64,000 nucleotides of DNA, taken from positions 319,386-383,385 of the forward strand of contig MNCI01016265.1 in the NCBI GenBank assembly GCA_015680685.1, in the 5' to 3' direction. The number at the start of each line of letters is the position of its first letter. The first letter of the stretch is position 1. The stretch comes from Gnetum montanum (taxonomy: Eukaryota > Streptophyta > Gnetopsida > Gnetales > Gnetaceae). The notes under the pieces are model-generated. The model did not search any database. It was not told where the DNA came from and saw only the letters and a list, made by a program, of their open reading frames with translations. The translations under genes and the position numbers were made by a program. This document shows positions 1-11,214 of the stretch, one piece after another.

Positions 1-360
1 CTCCTCAGCCTCAAGTCCAATATCATTGGTAGTGGAAAATATCCATAGTCATGGGGGATACCACCACTAAGGTAGTAGTATCCTTATAAGCAATCAGATC
101 CTTATGGTTATTATGTCTAACAGCTTATTTTCCTAGGTGAGGGATTTACTCATGTATCATCTTATCACTACTATCAACTTGAATACTACTAACCTACAAC
201 TCCATACATCAAATCATCCTTCTATGCTTTCCATTAATCACTATAACATCCTTAACATACATAGTCTACTTGCTCTAGTACCATTACCATTAATGCAAGA
301 TGAGTTACCACTGCAATTGTAGTAGGAGAATGCAACAAGACCTATTAAAATGTAGATGAA
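1..360 (+). pseudogene. gag C-terminal region of Z
   Basis: Translation gives broken Pro/Tyr/Ser-rich text (for example YPYKQSDPYGYYV) that lines up with the gag tail of element C around 44990-45170 (YPYQPNSYGYYVQKLVSPS). In these elements the region follows the Cys/His knuckle and has no known enzymatic role. No open frame remains. The 61-codon ORF at 137-322 lies inside it and is not a separate gene. Confidence 0.7.
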
Positions 361-639
361 TGATAGTGCTAGTAGCTTTACACAAGCCTCTAAAATGTTC
401 TTTCTTTAGGATAAGTTCCATGCCTTTAAAGAGAGGTGGTGGACTTGCCATTCTATCTAATTTATGAATGAAATTGTAGTTGTGACTCCATATTTTGTTC
501 TAATGCCTCAAAATATTTAAAATGGGTCCATGTTGCCTTTAAAACAAAGCCTAAACATCAAGGTTATCATGATCAATTATGTTGTAAATAATTGGATCAC
601 AACAAGAATTCATCCTAATAAGAGAATAGATTAAAGAAG

Positions 640-1866
640 CCCTTTGGTTTATTTATAGATAGCTAGGAACTTACCATGCAAAGCTCTTCTAGATTTAGGT
701 TTTGAAGCAAATATTATTTCACAAGACATGTACAAAGCCTAGAACCTACCATCATTAAAGAAATGCAATATTAGATTGAACCTTGCTAACTAGTCCATCA
801 TAGTTCCATTGGGTAAGTAGAAGTTGTAGTAACCACCATCAATGGCTAGTCATATCTAATGGATTTTCTAGTTATTTGGTGAAAAATAATAAAGAAGAGT
901 TTGCAATTATTACAAGGAGAGCATGGCTTAGCATCATTGATGCTAATTTTAGAATCAAAGTCCTATCCTTGAAAATTTCAAGGAGAATGAATGAGGAATT
1001 GTATATAAGTAGAGAAATCTATGTATTACATATAGTGACATAGGATGTAACTACATGCAAAAAAATTTCAGCCTCAAATAGACTACTATTTTAACATGTA
1101 AAAATTATGCTAAACCAGCATGTGTACAAAAGTACTTATATGTAGCAACCATAAAATAAGAAAGCACTTATTAGTTGATGATAGAAGAAGAATGAAAGTT
1201 TGATATATGCATAAAATTAACAAAAAAATTCCCATATGTTTACATGGATAAATTGGACAAAATGGAATGAGTTGGAAACTTTTCCAAGAAAGACATCAAT
1301 AGGAAGAAGATATGGACTAGGAAAAGTTAGAAATTCTAAACAAAATAAATCATTCAATTGAACTCAAGAAATTATTGAATTCTCTTGAATATATGTTTTT
1401 GAATAATGGTAAACTAGTAATTTTTAATGTCAACCTCACTAAGGAATAAAGGTAAAAGTTATTGGATATTGTTAACAAATGACCAAAGGCCTTTGCTTGG
1501 TCATATGATGAAATTACAAGAATTGATTTATGCATACGATAGCATCACATCTACACAGATTTAACCATGAAACCACATTGTGAACTTTAACAAAGATTGA
1601 ATTCCAAGTTAAAAGAAATCATCAAGTAGGAGCTTGAAAATTTACTTAAAGTAGGATTCATCTATCCTATTATAAATAGTGATTAGATTATCCAATTATC
1701 ATCATTTGAAGAAAGGGTAGAAAATAAAGAATTCGCATTGATTTCAGGTTGTTGAACATAACCACCTATAAGGATCATTTTTCTTTAACATTTATTTACC
1801 ATGTTATAGATACCATTATAGGGCATAAATGTTACAATTTTTTAGATGGATATAGTGAATACAATT
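640..1866 (+). pseudogene. pol fragment of Z: protease, linker, start of RT
   Basis: A retroviral-type aspartic protease core is visible near 665-720 (PCKALLDLGFEANIIS). The usual D-[ST]-G reads D-L-G, so the active site is damaged. RT begins near 1585: LNSKLKEII, then a LLKVGFIYPI motif (1645-1675), the PLV-type stretch, and Y-S-E-Y-N at the insertion point of A. Downstream of A the reading continues as I-E-I-A-L-E-D-Q-A-K, the expected gypsy RT order (GYSGYNQI...EDQ.KT). Many stops, no expression expected. Confidence 0.8.
1862..1866. repeat. Target-site duplication CAATT, left of element A
   Basis: CAATT directly precedes the TGATGAG terminus at 1867 and is repeated at 11172-11176 right after the CTCATCA terminus. 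Five bases is the usual size for gypsy integrases. It defines A as a single, structurally complete insertion. Confidence 0.93.
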
Positions 1867-2767
1867 TGATGAGTGGTGAGGTACCCCTATGCTCAACCAT
1901 ACGAATCACAAGTGTTCATGCATGATCTGGTCGAATTCCGTGGATGGGACTAGCTGTGGCATCTAGATCGTTAGTCTTTGATCATAGTTCACTATCTTCC
2001 CACTTGGACTAGTGGTAGCTTTGTCACATATGGTTTAGTCTAAAGTGAGGCATATGATGCTGTCTAATCCTATGTTGCTCCTAATGACGATAAAGAGATA
2101 AGTTAACTAAGATAATGAACAATGGAAAATGAGATCTAAACTACCCTATGTGTGATGAGTGTCCACTCTTAATCATTCATATACACTTGGACTTCATGAG
2201 ACTACTTCTAGGATTGCCAAGCATATGTCACTGGATGTGCCAAATGATACACTACTAGATTACCAAGTATCTACACTTAAATGCTTATGGTTAAGGCATA
2301 CACATTTCACTTAATGACAGGAATAGTAAATAGCAATAAATGAAAATGTTAACTAAAGTAAATAGTAAATAATTAACCATTAAATAAATAATTAAATCAA
2401 TAATAAATCTAAGTGAATGTGGCAATGATGAAAGTAATCCTGATCTTCATTTCTAGTCATGTAATGTGTCCAAGTATGTCACACTCAAATAAAGATGCTG
2501 TACAATTACAAACATCACACTACGAGCATGCACTGGGAATAATAGGACTCTAAGAAAGACTATCAAAAACTAAGAACTAAAACTAAAACTCTATTGCCTA
2601 TCTCTTCTTGCCCCAACTGTGCACCCAAGTGCTATATTTATAGGCATGCACAGAGGAGACAACATCAGATATCCAACATTTCTTTCTAGCTCCGACATCA
2701 GGTATTCAATATTGAGGCTTTGACATTAGGTAGCTAATGTCAAAGCCAATAGATTCACGACTCATCA
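1867..2767 (-). repeat. 3' LTR of element A
   Basis: 901 bp from TGATGAG to CTCATCA, aligned along its whole length with 10270-11171. It contains, on the minus strand, a TATAAATA box (plus TATTTATA 2635-2642) preceded by GATATC/CCAACAT-like U3 repeats at 2665-2745. Confidence 0.93.
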
Positions 2768-2891
2768 TATCCTCATGACTGAATGAAAACTTGTCCATGA
2801 GTTAAACAAAATGAGGAACAAGTTCTTTACAAAATATTGGGAAGGTATGGGATTATTGACTAACTTAAACAACAAACAAAATAATTAACTC
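2768..2891 (-). promoter_or_regulatory. Purine-rich tract and 3' untranslated stretch before the 3' LTR of A
   Basis: On the minus strand the sequence reaching the LTR reads CAGTCATGAGGATA. At the same place element B reads TAGTCATGGGGGTA (42043-42056) and E reads GTGAGGGTA. This is the expected position of the polypurine tract that primes plus-strand DNA synthesis. In A it has been partly mutated. Confidence 0.6.
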
Positions 2892-5709
2892 TTACATGCC
2901 ATAGTGGTGTAGTACAAAAATGGGACACAATATTATAAGATGCAAAACTGGAAAGCTCATGTAGTTCCCAGAGGCGGCAGCTCCTCTATTGGTTTCTTCC
3001 CTTTGTCACTAAGCTTGCGAAATTGGTAATGATTAAGCAACACCTGCAAATTTTCCTCTTCCGTTCTTGGATCATGTACTATCTAGGCTGCTAAACCAAT
3101 GTGTGTTGGCATTGGTACGTCCTAAGGGCATGATAGTTGTAGGAACATTTGATTAGCCTTCACATACCAAGCTACAAACTATCATCATTCCTCCTCAAAG
3201 TTCCTATCTTTTTCTCTAAGTTCATGATAATTTGTTAATCTTCTAGCTAGGTTTGAGGTGACATCCTTTTATCCTTGGTAGTTGACTTTAACTGCTTCCA
3301 ATTCCAAGTTTGCCACATGAAACTTATGCAAAGTGTCTTTTTGATCTACAAACTCTTTTTCATACAATGCATAAGTGGTTGCTACCTACTTCTCTAGCTC
3401 ATTCTGAGATCAACTTGTTGTTAACATGGCAAGGTTGGCATATTTGAGGTTAGCCAATGCCATGTATTCTTTCAAATCTTTGATCTGCAGGTCTTTATTC
3501 TTTACTTTCGCCTAGTGGAGCAAGGCATAGCTATCTAGAATTGGCTACCACTCAAGATTTTGTGTTGACAGGGATCTTATGTGGGCTTTAGCCATTTAGA
3601 TTTCTTTTTCATTTATTTGCTTATACATGCCTACTTGGTCATGGAAGTGTTCCCTTAACTTCTCGTGCTTCTTGGCCTCGTTCTGCCATGCACTGATTTC
3701 TATTATTGATTTTTGTTGAATCACATGGGCCTCCTCCATTGAGAGGGTTCTATTGTCTTTGGCCAATTTATTAATGCCCTGGTTGACCCTCACGAGTTAA
3801 TCTCTTAACTGGTGGATGCTCTCCTCAAGAATGTTCTTTTGCTTTTTGACTATGGTCGACCTTGAATTCTCAGTGATGAGCTGCTTGTTTTCTTCTTATG
3901 CAGCGATCAATGCCTTTTTGTAAGCATGGGATTGCGCATCAGCAGTAGAGGCATTTCAAACCACTTTCTCTTTTTCTTCTTCTACAGCTATGCTCTCCTT
4001 AGTTAGCTTGGACAATAGTTCCATCTTAAATTATTCTAGCTAGTCAGGTGCAACAAAATGAGTAGGATCCCTTTGTTCAGCTCTTAGGGTAGTCACTCTT
4101 ATTGTAATCTTTGCACTTTTGCTTCTACATGTTCTGCCTTGACTTCATCCATGACCAGCTTCCCTTTAGTGGCAATGAAGTTTGACTATGCTACAGTGAC
4201 ATAACTAGTGATGTTAAACAAAGTAGTCATCACTTGCCTCATCTGCAGTAATTGATCCAATACATCCTCATGCACCACAAGACTCATTAAAGTCCTAGCC
4301 AACATCTACACATCTCTGGTCCCACTAAGATCTACTAGGGACACAATAGGCATGTTGAATGATTCTTTAATATGATCTGTGATCACTTCTGCTACACCTA
4401 CTACATCCTAATGTTGCATTACCACAACTATGACACCTTCTTTGGTTTTGAGAATTACCTGAAAGGATGTGGCATTCCCAGAGATTTTCTTGGACCATTG
4501 GGATCCTCCTCTTAATTGTAACAAGAGCTTCCCCCTTGTTGGATCAGCTAAAATAGTGGGTTGTATGGCATCATCAATTACTCTAAAGAGGTTGGACTCA
4601 TCCCTACTTCCCCAGTTGATAGCTTCAGCGATCTTTTGTAGATGGCTCATTGAGGGCTTGTAATCTTGTGGTAGTGATAGTGGAGCTTACAGTGACATTG
4701 GAGCTTGTTTTTTTAGGTGCTATTTAGGCTCACATTATTTTTCTGCTTTTGGATTTGCTTTCTTCTCTAGTTCTTGTTCTTCACCAAAATCCTTTCTTGG
4801 TGCTACAGGTTTAAGGAGTTCGATGAAGGAGGTGTTTTGAGCCTTCCTGGGGATATCATTCATATATCCTAGGACTCTAGCATGTTTTCATAGCTTTCTA
4901 ATTAGGCAAGGAAATGGAAGTTTTGGTTTCCCTACCTTTTCCTCTTCAAATCACCAATGAATTTCAGTGAAGTAGAATTGGGGAAGATTGACCACATATT
5001 TTTCCATTAAGATAGCACTTCCCCTAGTCGCATGTGTTGAAATTCGGTTGAGCCCTTTGGTGGGAAATAAATGATATATACCAATCTTGAAATATGTCCT
5101 CTCCTCTAGAGTTAGTTCATTATATGTTTTATCTTCTTTGTCATATGCTTGTTTCAACCATAGTTTTTTGGTATCAGGGTTAGATTTGGTGGACAGATGG
5201 GCTACCTTAGCCCCATCGTTTGGAAAATTTAGAGCTGCTATAATTGCCTTGACTGAGAAAGAGACATTAACTCCAAAAATATTGATGGTGGTGCCCTCAT
5301 CTTTGTTGTGCTAGAATTGATAAGTCTCGCCAAGGTACCACTTGCCATTGTCTAAAAGAATGGATCATAGAGGTGATGCCCTAAGTTGTATTCGAATTGC
5401 TTTTGGAGAAAAATTCATAAATGATTTGAAGTTTATTTCCATGATGACTAAGGTTAATGTGGATTTTTCTTGAATGGCCATACGGTAATCAGGGGGCAAC
5501 GTGAGAAGTTGTCCCTACATAGGAGCTGGTGGTTCTATGGCCTTTTCTTGGATTGACTCTCTAATAGCAAGGGCCTCTTGATGGATGCTAAAATATTGGG
5601 CTTCCTACTCTTGATGTTCTACTAGCTCATCCTATTGGCCTTGACCACCTCATGGGCATTTAGATGCCCTGTGTGAAGGTTCTCCTTGTGCTCCTCTTTT
5701 TGGGGCCAT
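2892..5709 (-). pseudogene. Extra ORF of element A (coiled-coil protein, unknown function)
   Basis: Starts at ATG 5709-5707 (MAPKRG), directly after a CAG 3' splice site, and ends near TAA 2894-2892, about 939 codons. Open pieces survive at 5157-4951 and 4650-4408. The N-terminal third is globular, with motifs such as KWYLGETYQF, GTTINIFGVNV, ERTYFKIGIYHLFPT and LPFPCLIRKL. The C-terminal half is rich in Glu, Lys, Gln and Leu and looks coiled-coil. It occupies the env-like position of Athila/Tat-type elements, but I see no signal peptide or membrane segment. It faintly recalls the domain called putative plant transposon protein; I could not test that. Homologous copies are at 39192-41970, 50954-53440 and 57210-54380. 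Stops and frameshifts throughout. Confidence 0.8.
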
Positions 5710-6010
5710 CTGTAATCAAGCAAAGATCAAGTGTTACTAAGGTTGAATTTTTTATCATTAATGAATTTATACCTTACTCATTACCTTAGTTCATTAAGTT
5801 CTTAGTTTGTATGATTGTAGAGTTAGAAAAAATTTTCAAGAAAAATTCCCAAAAAGTGTCTATCTCCCAATATGACCTTACATAGTTAATTTCTTTTTCC
5901 TTGTGTGGCTTGTTATGATGATTATGGTCCCTTAGATGGAAAAATTAAGGTTTCTGGCATTAATACAATTGATTATTCATGATAACACCTAAATTTTTAA
6001 ACACTCTTAC
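5710..6010 (-). other. Putative 301-nt intron before the extra ORF of A
   Basis: On the minus strand a GGGTAAGAG donor (GT at 6010-6009) and a TTGATTACAG acceptor (AG at 5711-5710) flank 301 nt, with the ORF ATG immediately after. Elements B (302 nt) and E (300 nt) show the same donor, acceptor and length. Splicing is inferred. Confidence 0.65.
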
Positions 6011-6239
6011 CCTTATAATACCTTTCGGGTGATAGCAAATTTTTTCTCAATTGGAACAAGTTTTCCACATGAGCATCCCCCATGACTAACTTGAACACTT
6101 AGGGTTCAGATAGGTTCAAATGGCACAGAAATCGAAGTAGTAGAGAGACAAATATCATAAGTGGAAAGTGGGTGCATAGAGCTTTGAGTCATGAGAGAAA
6201 ATTTAAACAACTTCCCCATTGCAAATGATGAAAATGAAG

Positions 6240-6330
6240 TTTGGGCACCACAGGGGTCATATATATATAGGTTTGATTGACCTAATGTTGTGTAACTGAT
6301 GTCATGTCCAACTTGTCAACGTCAAGGTCC
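6240..6330 (-). promoter_or_regulatory. Internal promoter-like block of A
   Basis: Minus-strand TATATATA (within 6259-6269), preceded upstream by ACATCAG / AACATTAGG-type repeats and followed by GTGGTGCCCAAA. Element B has the same order at 38545-38640, with a better preserved CTATAAATAC box. It resembles the U3/TATA arrangement of this family's LTRs. Confidence 0.5.
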
Positions 6331-6627
6331 AAGAATAATCACCAAATGGGGTAGTTGAACATGGAAATTGAAGCTTTGTGATTGGTTGGAAGGTTTGAGG
6401 TCAGGTTCATAGTTTTGGGTAAGTGGAGAATTAGTTTGAGGTATTAGAAGTGGTTGAAAGTGAAGTCATCGATGTGAAAAGCATTAGAATGAGCAAGAAA
6501 AAGGGCATGAAAATCGAAGTTGTGGATAGATCAAGTTACATAAGAAGGGAAACAACAAAATGTAACAAATAAGCATGTGGAAGGTTAAGAATGATGTGGT
6601 TGTATCAAGCAAGTACAAGTTACAAAA

Positions 6628-6684
6628 GTTACACAAGTGGATCCTCCCCAAAGCAGGCTCTAGCCTATGATGCCCTTGTGTAAC
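6628..6684 (-). other. Conserved 57-nt hairpin, copy in A
   Basis: Arms GTTACACAAG (6628-6637) and CTTGTGTAAC (6675-6684) are perfectly complementary and enclose an inner hairpin AGGCTCTAGCCT. The same structure, of the same length, is found in B, D and E and degraded in C. It lies about 0.92 kb upstream of the extra-ORF ATG. Confidence 0.75.
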
Positions 6685-7689
6685 CATACCTAAAAATGTC
6701 TATAGGCACTAAAGGAGTTGAATGCAATGCATACCTATGCAACAAAACACACATGTTAAAATCACCAATTTGAGATAATAACTCGATGTTACACAAAATC
6801 ACAAGTTATGATCACCTGGACAATGAGATGAGATGGACTATAGAAAGGATGGTAGAAATTAGGACATGAGGTGGCTTACCATGGTTACAATGAAACCTTG
6901 TGTGTTATTAATGGTTAAATAATCATGAGTCCTTCTTTCCAAGATTCAAAGCAAGTCCAAACCACATTGTAATGACATCACACTATTTCATCACATTGGT
7001 GGACAACCATAAGACTATCATAGTTGTCAGGAGTAACATCACTTGGTGTTTTGTCCAAGGGAGGAGCTAATTTATGGCACACATGTTTTTTTGTGTATTT
7101 TTTTCGATTATGAGAAGCTGGCAACCTTCAGGCATGGGTACATGTCTTTCTAGTGGGACCCATAAAAGTTTATTCAATGATTTTTTAGTTTACTTTGATT
7201 TCCATTTTTCATTAGATCTACAAGGATATGGTTACAACCTCAACAACATGATAGAACATACATAAGTGGCCAAAGAGAATCCACAAATCCCCTTGATGTC
7301 ACACCCCTTACATTCCACCTTGGTTCTGCACTCTTTTTTCTAGACATAATGATTATGAAGTTATTTTTAGTTTCATGGTAAAAAAGGATGTCATTATGAC
7401 TAGATCAAGAACCTCATATTAATGGAATGGGTGGGTGGGTGGATGTCATGGTCTCAATGTCCAAATGATTAGTCCCCTATGACTTGACAACATAGAGAAA
7501 ACCTCACCTTAATGGGCAACATGATCATTTTATTCACAAGTGAGATTACACAATAAAGAAAATGAAAACAACAACTAGAAAAAATTAGAAGAAATAGGAA
7601 GAATTGGATCAAGAAATAGGAAAATGATAAAAAATTGTAAAACAAAAAGATGAGAAATACTTAAGAATCTTGAAGATTATAATGGGGGG

Positions 7690-10144
7690 TAACCCCCAGG
7701 ACTAAACATGAAGCCATGGCAAGGATGAATAAGTGGATAAATAGGATCCATGCATGTATGAAACATTGGTAATTATTCATGCCCTAGCCACTAGGTGTCT
7801 GTTGGTGGTGCAGTGGTTGGGTAGAAAAATCATTGGTCACACACTTGATTATTATATGTCTAGTAGGTTAGGATATGAGGTCTATGATCGTGATGGATGT
7901 CCAACCCATGAGTGCACCATTGATCATGATATGGTATGCATGGATTTGTTTGTCTCCCCACACTATTAGATTCATTATTTATGTTTGGGATTGGAGTAAT
8001 GATGGATGGTGGCCCTTGTGTATGATCAAAGGACATTGATTGTGACCAGGAAGGTGGTGCATTAGATTGGCATTATGCTGGCTTGGATGATGTGGTGGGT
8101 TCATGCGTGGTTCACTTTGGTTTGTGATCTTTTGTTCAAAAAGGACATTTTCTACTTTGCGGTTGAGACCCACTAGTGTTAATGTGTTTATGCACATTTG
8201 CAGCACAAGTGGCATTTGTTTGTTGATATTGGAATGCTAAACCTTCTTGTGTTGCTAGTGGTGGCATATAATGAGGTGGAGTAGGAGGATATCGAAGATA
8301 GGATGGATGGTAAGAGGCATGAGGTGGTGATCCTTTAGGGGATGTCATGGGTTGATGGTACTCACAAGAGTGGTAGTGACAATTAGAAGTAGAGGATGTA
8401 GAACTAGTTGGAGAAACAGGGTGTTGAACATAATATTCATGCAGTTTTGGTGGATTGGGTTGATTTGGTGGTGGCCTCCTCCACCATTGTGGTTGATGCC
8501 ACTATGGTTGAGCGTTGTGTTGAGGTTTGTAATAAGTCCCCCTAGGATGGTTTGATCGATTGTGGTACTATCTATAATTACCTTGTGGAAGAAGAAATCT
8601 CCTTGGCATGTACTTTTTCACAAGCTTAAGATTTAAGGCACCTACTCAATACAACTATAGATGTAACAAGATTGGGCAATGGCCCTTTGGATGGTCATAT
8701 ATGCAGATGTTGCATCCATTATCTTCCTCTATGTTTGAATCTATAGCCTCACTTTCTTTAACCATTTTTCCCGTTTGCCAAAAAGTGTTCCTAGCTACTT
8801 CTTGGTTATGTATCCTTTGTTTATTGTGATTGCCTAGCTTATTTTTCATGATCCTCTCCTCGACCATCTCAATGAGAGTTGTAACATTTTCATATATCCA
8901 TTTGGACATCCTATTAAATTGTGCTTTAAGTTCATTAATAGACTTCTGTATTACAAGGTTTGTTGCGGAATCACCCTATCGAGAGTGGTTTCATTCTCCT
9001 TACCATAGATCTAGACCTCCTTCTATTGAAGAGTTGGGTTCCATTGATATTTCTTGACATTCTCCCATTTTCATATCTCTCATTCGTCTTTTTCCACACG
9101 CTTAGAGCCTGTATAATTGCCTTGGTGCATACATCCCAAGAGTCTCCCTTGTTTCATTACAAAGCCCATCTATGATGTGGAAAAGTTGCCTTTCCTTAAA
9201 GAAACCATGGCTTGGGAATCTATTTAGTAAGGCATAATATCTATCTAAGGCCATGTCCAAGGGTTCATGTTATTCTTGCTTCCACTCTTGGATTTGTCTC
9301 CTTAGGTTGGACACTCTCGCATAGGTTTGGTATTTCTTGTTGAAAAGTTCCAGCATTGTTGATCATCGTTGGATTGAACTTGGTCTCAACGATCTATACC
9401 ATACTTCGGCTCTATCGATTAGTGTCCTAGGAAAGAGCTTAAGATTTTGCCATTTGTTTTCAATGTTGTAATAGATATAGGCATCTTGGAAGGCTTGTAA
9501 ATGATGTTGTGGATCTAAATCATAGCCTCCTACAAATTTAGGAATATTATTCATATGAAGCCTAGGTAGGTGACTCTCTTTGCAATGCCTATCAGATATA
9601 TTATGGCCTCTATTATCTTCATCATGCTCTTAGTGGCCAAGAAGGGTTCATCGTCATTAGACAAGTTGTGATGAAAATTTCTATTTGGTTGATGGTGATG
9701 AGTAGACTTGTGTTCATGTTGATGACCTTGAGTGTGTCTGCGGATTTGATTTTTACTTTTATTTCAAACCTTTAGTGGAACTTTATCTCTATAACTACAT
9801 TCATCTTCTTTAAAACTAGACATTAAAAGGGGAGAGGAAGATGAGGATCTAGAAGAATTTCCATGGCTTCTATGGTGTTCCCTAGAGTCCCTTAATTTAT
9901 CGTTTCTTGGTTTCGGGGAGGTCTTAGGCCTTGAGGCCTTTCCTAGTTCAAGACTTACATCATCTCCTCCAAGATTGTCTGTCTTAGGTGAATGTAGTCT
10001 TTGAGTGTTGTCAAGGTGGTCATGAACATAAGAAATCCTTGCATACAGTTGGTCACTCCAATCTTCTTCATCGTATATCTCGTTATTTCTCCAATGAATG
10101 CATTCGCTATATAGTGCGTTGTCACTTCCGTGCAAGAGAGACAT
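7690..10144 (-). pseudogene. gag of element A
   Basis: Starts at ATG 10144-10142 (MSLLHGSDN). The first 126 codons are still open and run into an Arg/Ser-rich basic segment (SPKPRNDK...SSRSSSSS). Then comes the Retrotrans_gag core at 9554-9250 (NNIPKFVGGYDLDPQHHLQAF, AEVWYRSL, LRRQIQEWKQE). A Cys/His knuckle-like motif lies near 8700-8650 (CNICIYDHPKGHCP), followed by a Pro/His/Ser-rich tail to about 7700. The product would be the capsid/nucleocapsid protein. The gag is broken by stops and shifts after codon 126. Confidence 0.85.
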
Positions 10145-10250
10145 TGTTGTTGGTTTATGGCATGTGTGAGCTAATATTTTTAGAAAGGTATATTGTTAAT
10201 ACCTTTACAGTAATTTTGTATAATATAACTAATTTAGATCACTAGCATCA

Positions 10251-10268
10251 TCCCCAGCAATGACGCCA
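10251..10268 (-). promoter_or_regulatory. Primer-binding site of A (tRNA-Asp type)
   Basis: Minus strand reads TGGCGTCATTGCTGGGGA, close to the complement of a plant tRNA-Asp 3' end (TGGCGCCGTTGCCGGGGA); the differences are transitions. It lies one base inside the 5' LTR. The same site occurs in B (34604-34621) and D (26544-26561). Confidence 0.85.
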
Positions 10269-10269
10269 A

Positions 10270-11171
10270 TGATGAGTGGCGAGGTACCCCTATGCTCAGC
10301 CATATGAATCATAAGCGTTCATGCATGCTTCGGTCAAATTCCATGAATGTGACTAGTTATGGCATCTAGATCATTAGGCTTTGATCATAGTTCGCTGTCT
10401 TCCCACTTAGACTAGTGGTAGGTTTGTCATGTATGGTTCAGTCCAAAATGAGGCATATGATGTTGTCTAATTCTATGCTGCTCCTAATGAAAATAAAGAG
10501 ATAAATTAACTAAGCTAATGAACAATGGAAAATGAGATCTAAACTAGCCTATGTGAGATGAGTGTCTGCTCTTAATCATTTGTATACACCTTGGACTTAG
10601 TGAGACTACTTCTAGGATTGCCAAGCATATGTCATTGGATGTGCCAAACGATACACTACTGGATTACCAAGTATCTACACTTAAATGCTCATGATTAAGG
10701 CATACACATTCCGCTTAATGATAGGAATAGTAAATAGTAATAAATGAAAATGTTAATTAAAGGAAATAGTAAATAATTAACCATTAAATAAATAATCAAA
10801 GCAATAATAAATCTAAGTGAATGTAGCAATGATGAAAGTAATCTTGATCTTTATTTTCAGTCATGTAACATGTCCAAGTACGTCACACTCGAACAAAGGT
10901 GTCATACGATTACAAACATCACACTGCGTGCATGCACTAGAAATAATAGGACTCTAAGAAAGACTATTAAAAACTGAGAACTAAAACTAAAACTCTATTG
11001 CTTATCTCTTCTTGCCCCAAATGTGTACGCAAGTGCTGTATTTATAGGCATGCATAGAGGAGACGACATCGAATATTCAACATTGCTTTTTGGCTCTGAC
11101 ATTGGGTATCCAATATCAGGGCTCTGACATCGGGTACTTGACATCAAAGTTGACAGATTCACAACTCATCA
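10270..11171 (-). repeat. 5' LTR of element A
   Basis: 902 bp, TGATGAG...CTCATCA, the partner of 1867-2767. The minus-strand TATAAATA box is at 11046-11039. It ends against the CAATT duplication at 11172-11176. Confidence 0.93.
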
Positions 11172-11214
11172 CAATTGCATTGAAATTGCTTTAGAGGACC
11201 AAGCCAAGACATCC
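11172..11214 (+). mobile_element. Element Z resumes: RT continuation
   Basis: After the CAATT duplication the frame interrupted at 1866 continues as I-E-I-A-L-E-D-Q-A-K-T, the block that follows Y-S-G-Y-N-Q in gypsy RT. Homology to RT is lost near 11215, where minus-strand copia sequence begins. Confidence 0.75.

Larger units (their letters stand above)
1..1866 (+). mobile_element. Element Z, left part: decayed gypsy retrotransposon (gag tail to RT)
   Basis: Remnant of a Ty3/gypsy-like element running off the left edge. In order I see the Pro/Tyr/Gln-rich gag tail (1-360), a protease-like stretch (640-800), a linker and the first third of reverse transcriptase (1560-1866). It is the same family as element D: the protease-to-RT linker at 720-790 and at 29250-29310 shares the same wording (a met-tyr-lys segment followed by AAATGCAATATTAGA). 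Every segment is broken by stops and frameshifts. Element A (1867-11171) sits inside its RT and the frame resumes at 11177. Confidence 0.85.
5710..7690 (-). other. Non-coding spacer of element A
   Basis: About 2 kb between gag and the extra ORF with no recognisable protein. It holds short blocks shared by all copies: a GGGGG-TAA-CCCCC hairpin at 7685-7697, a block at 7267-7306 containing AATCCCCTTGATGTCACACC, a block near 7110-7140 (CTTCAGGCATGGGTA), the 57-nt hairpin, a TATA block and an intron. ORFs in it (for example 7074-7265) are chance frames. Confidence 0.7.
1867..11171 (-). mobile_element. Element A: complete non-autonomous gypsy-type LTR retrotransposon (9305 bp)
   Basis: Both LTRs, a tRNA-Asp primer-binding site, a decayed gag, a 2-kb spacer, a decayed extra ORF and a purine-rich tract are present in the expected order on the minus strand, bounded by a CAATT duplication. 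No RT, RNase H or integrase is found between gag (ending near 7690) and the extra ORF (starting 5709), so the element would have depended on enzymes from a relative such as D. The two LTRs differ at about 20 of the first 165 aligned bases by eye, mostly transitions, so the insertion is old. Confidence 0.92.

Noticed and set aside
47-58. TAGTCATGGGGGATA at the left edge as a polypurine tract
   Set aside because: It lies within the gag tail, where C codes S-W-R-I-P with almost the same bases (CAATCATGGAGGATTCC), so the match is coincidental.
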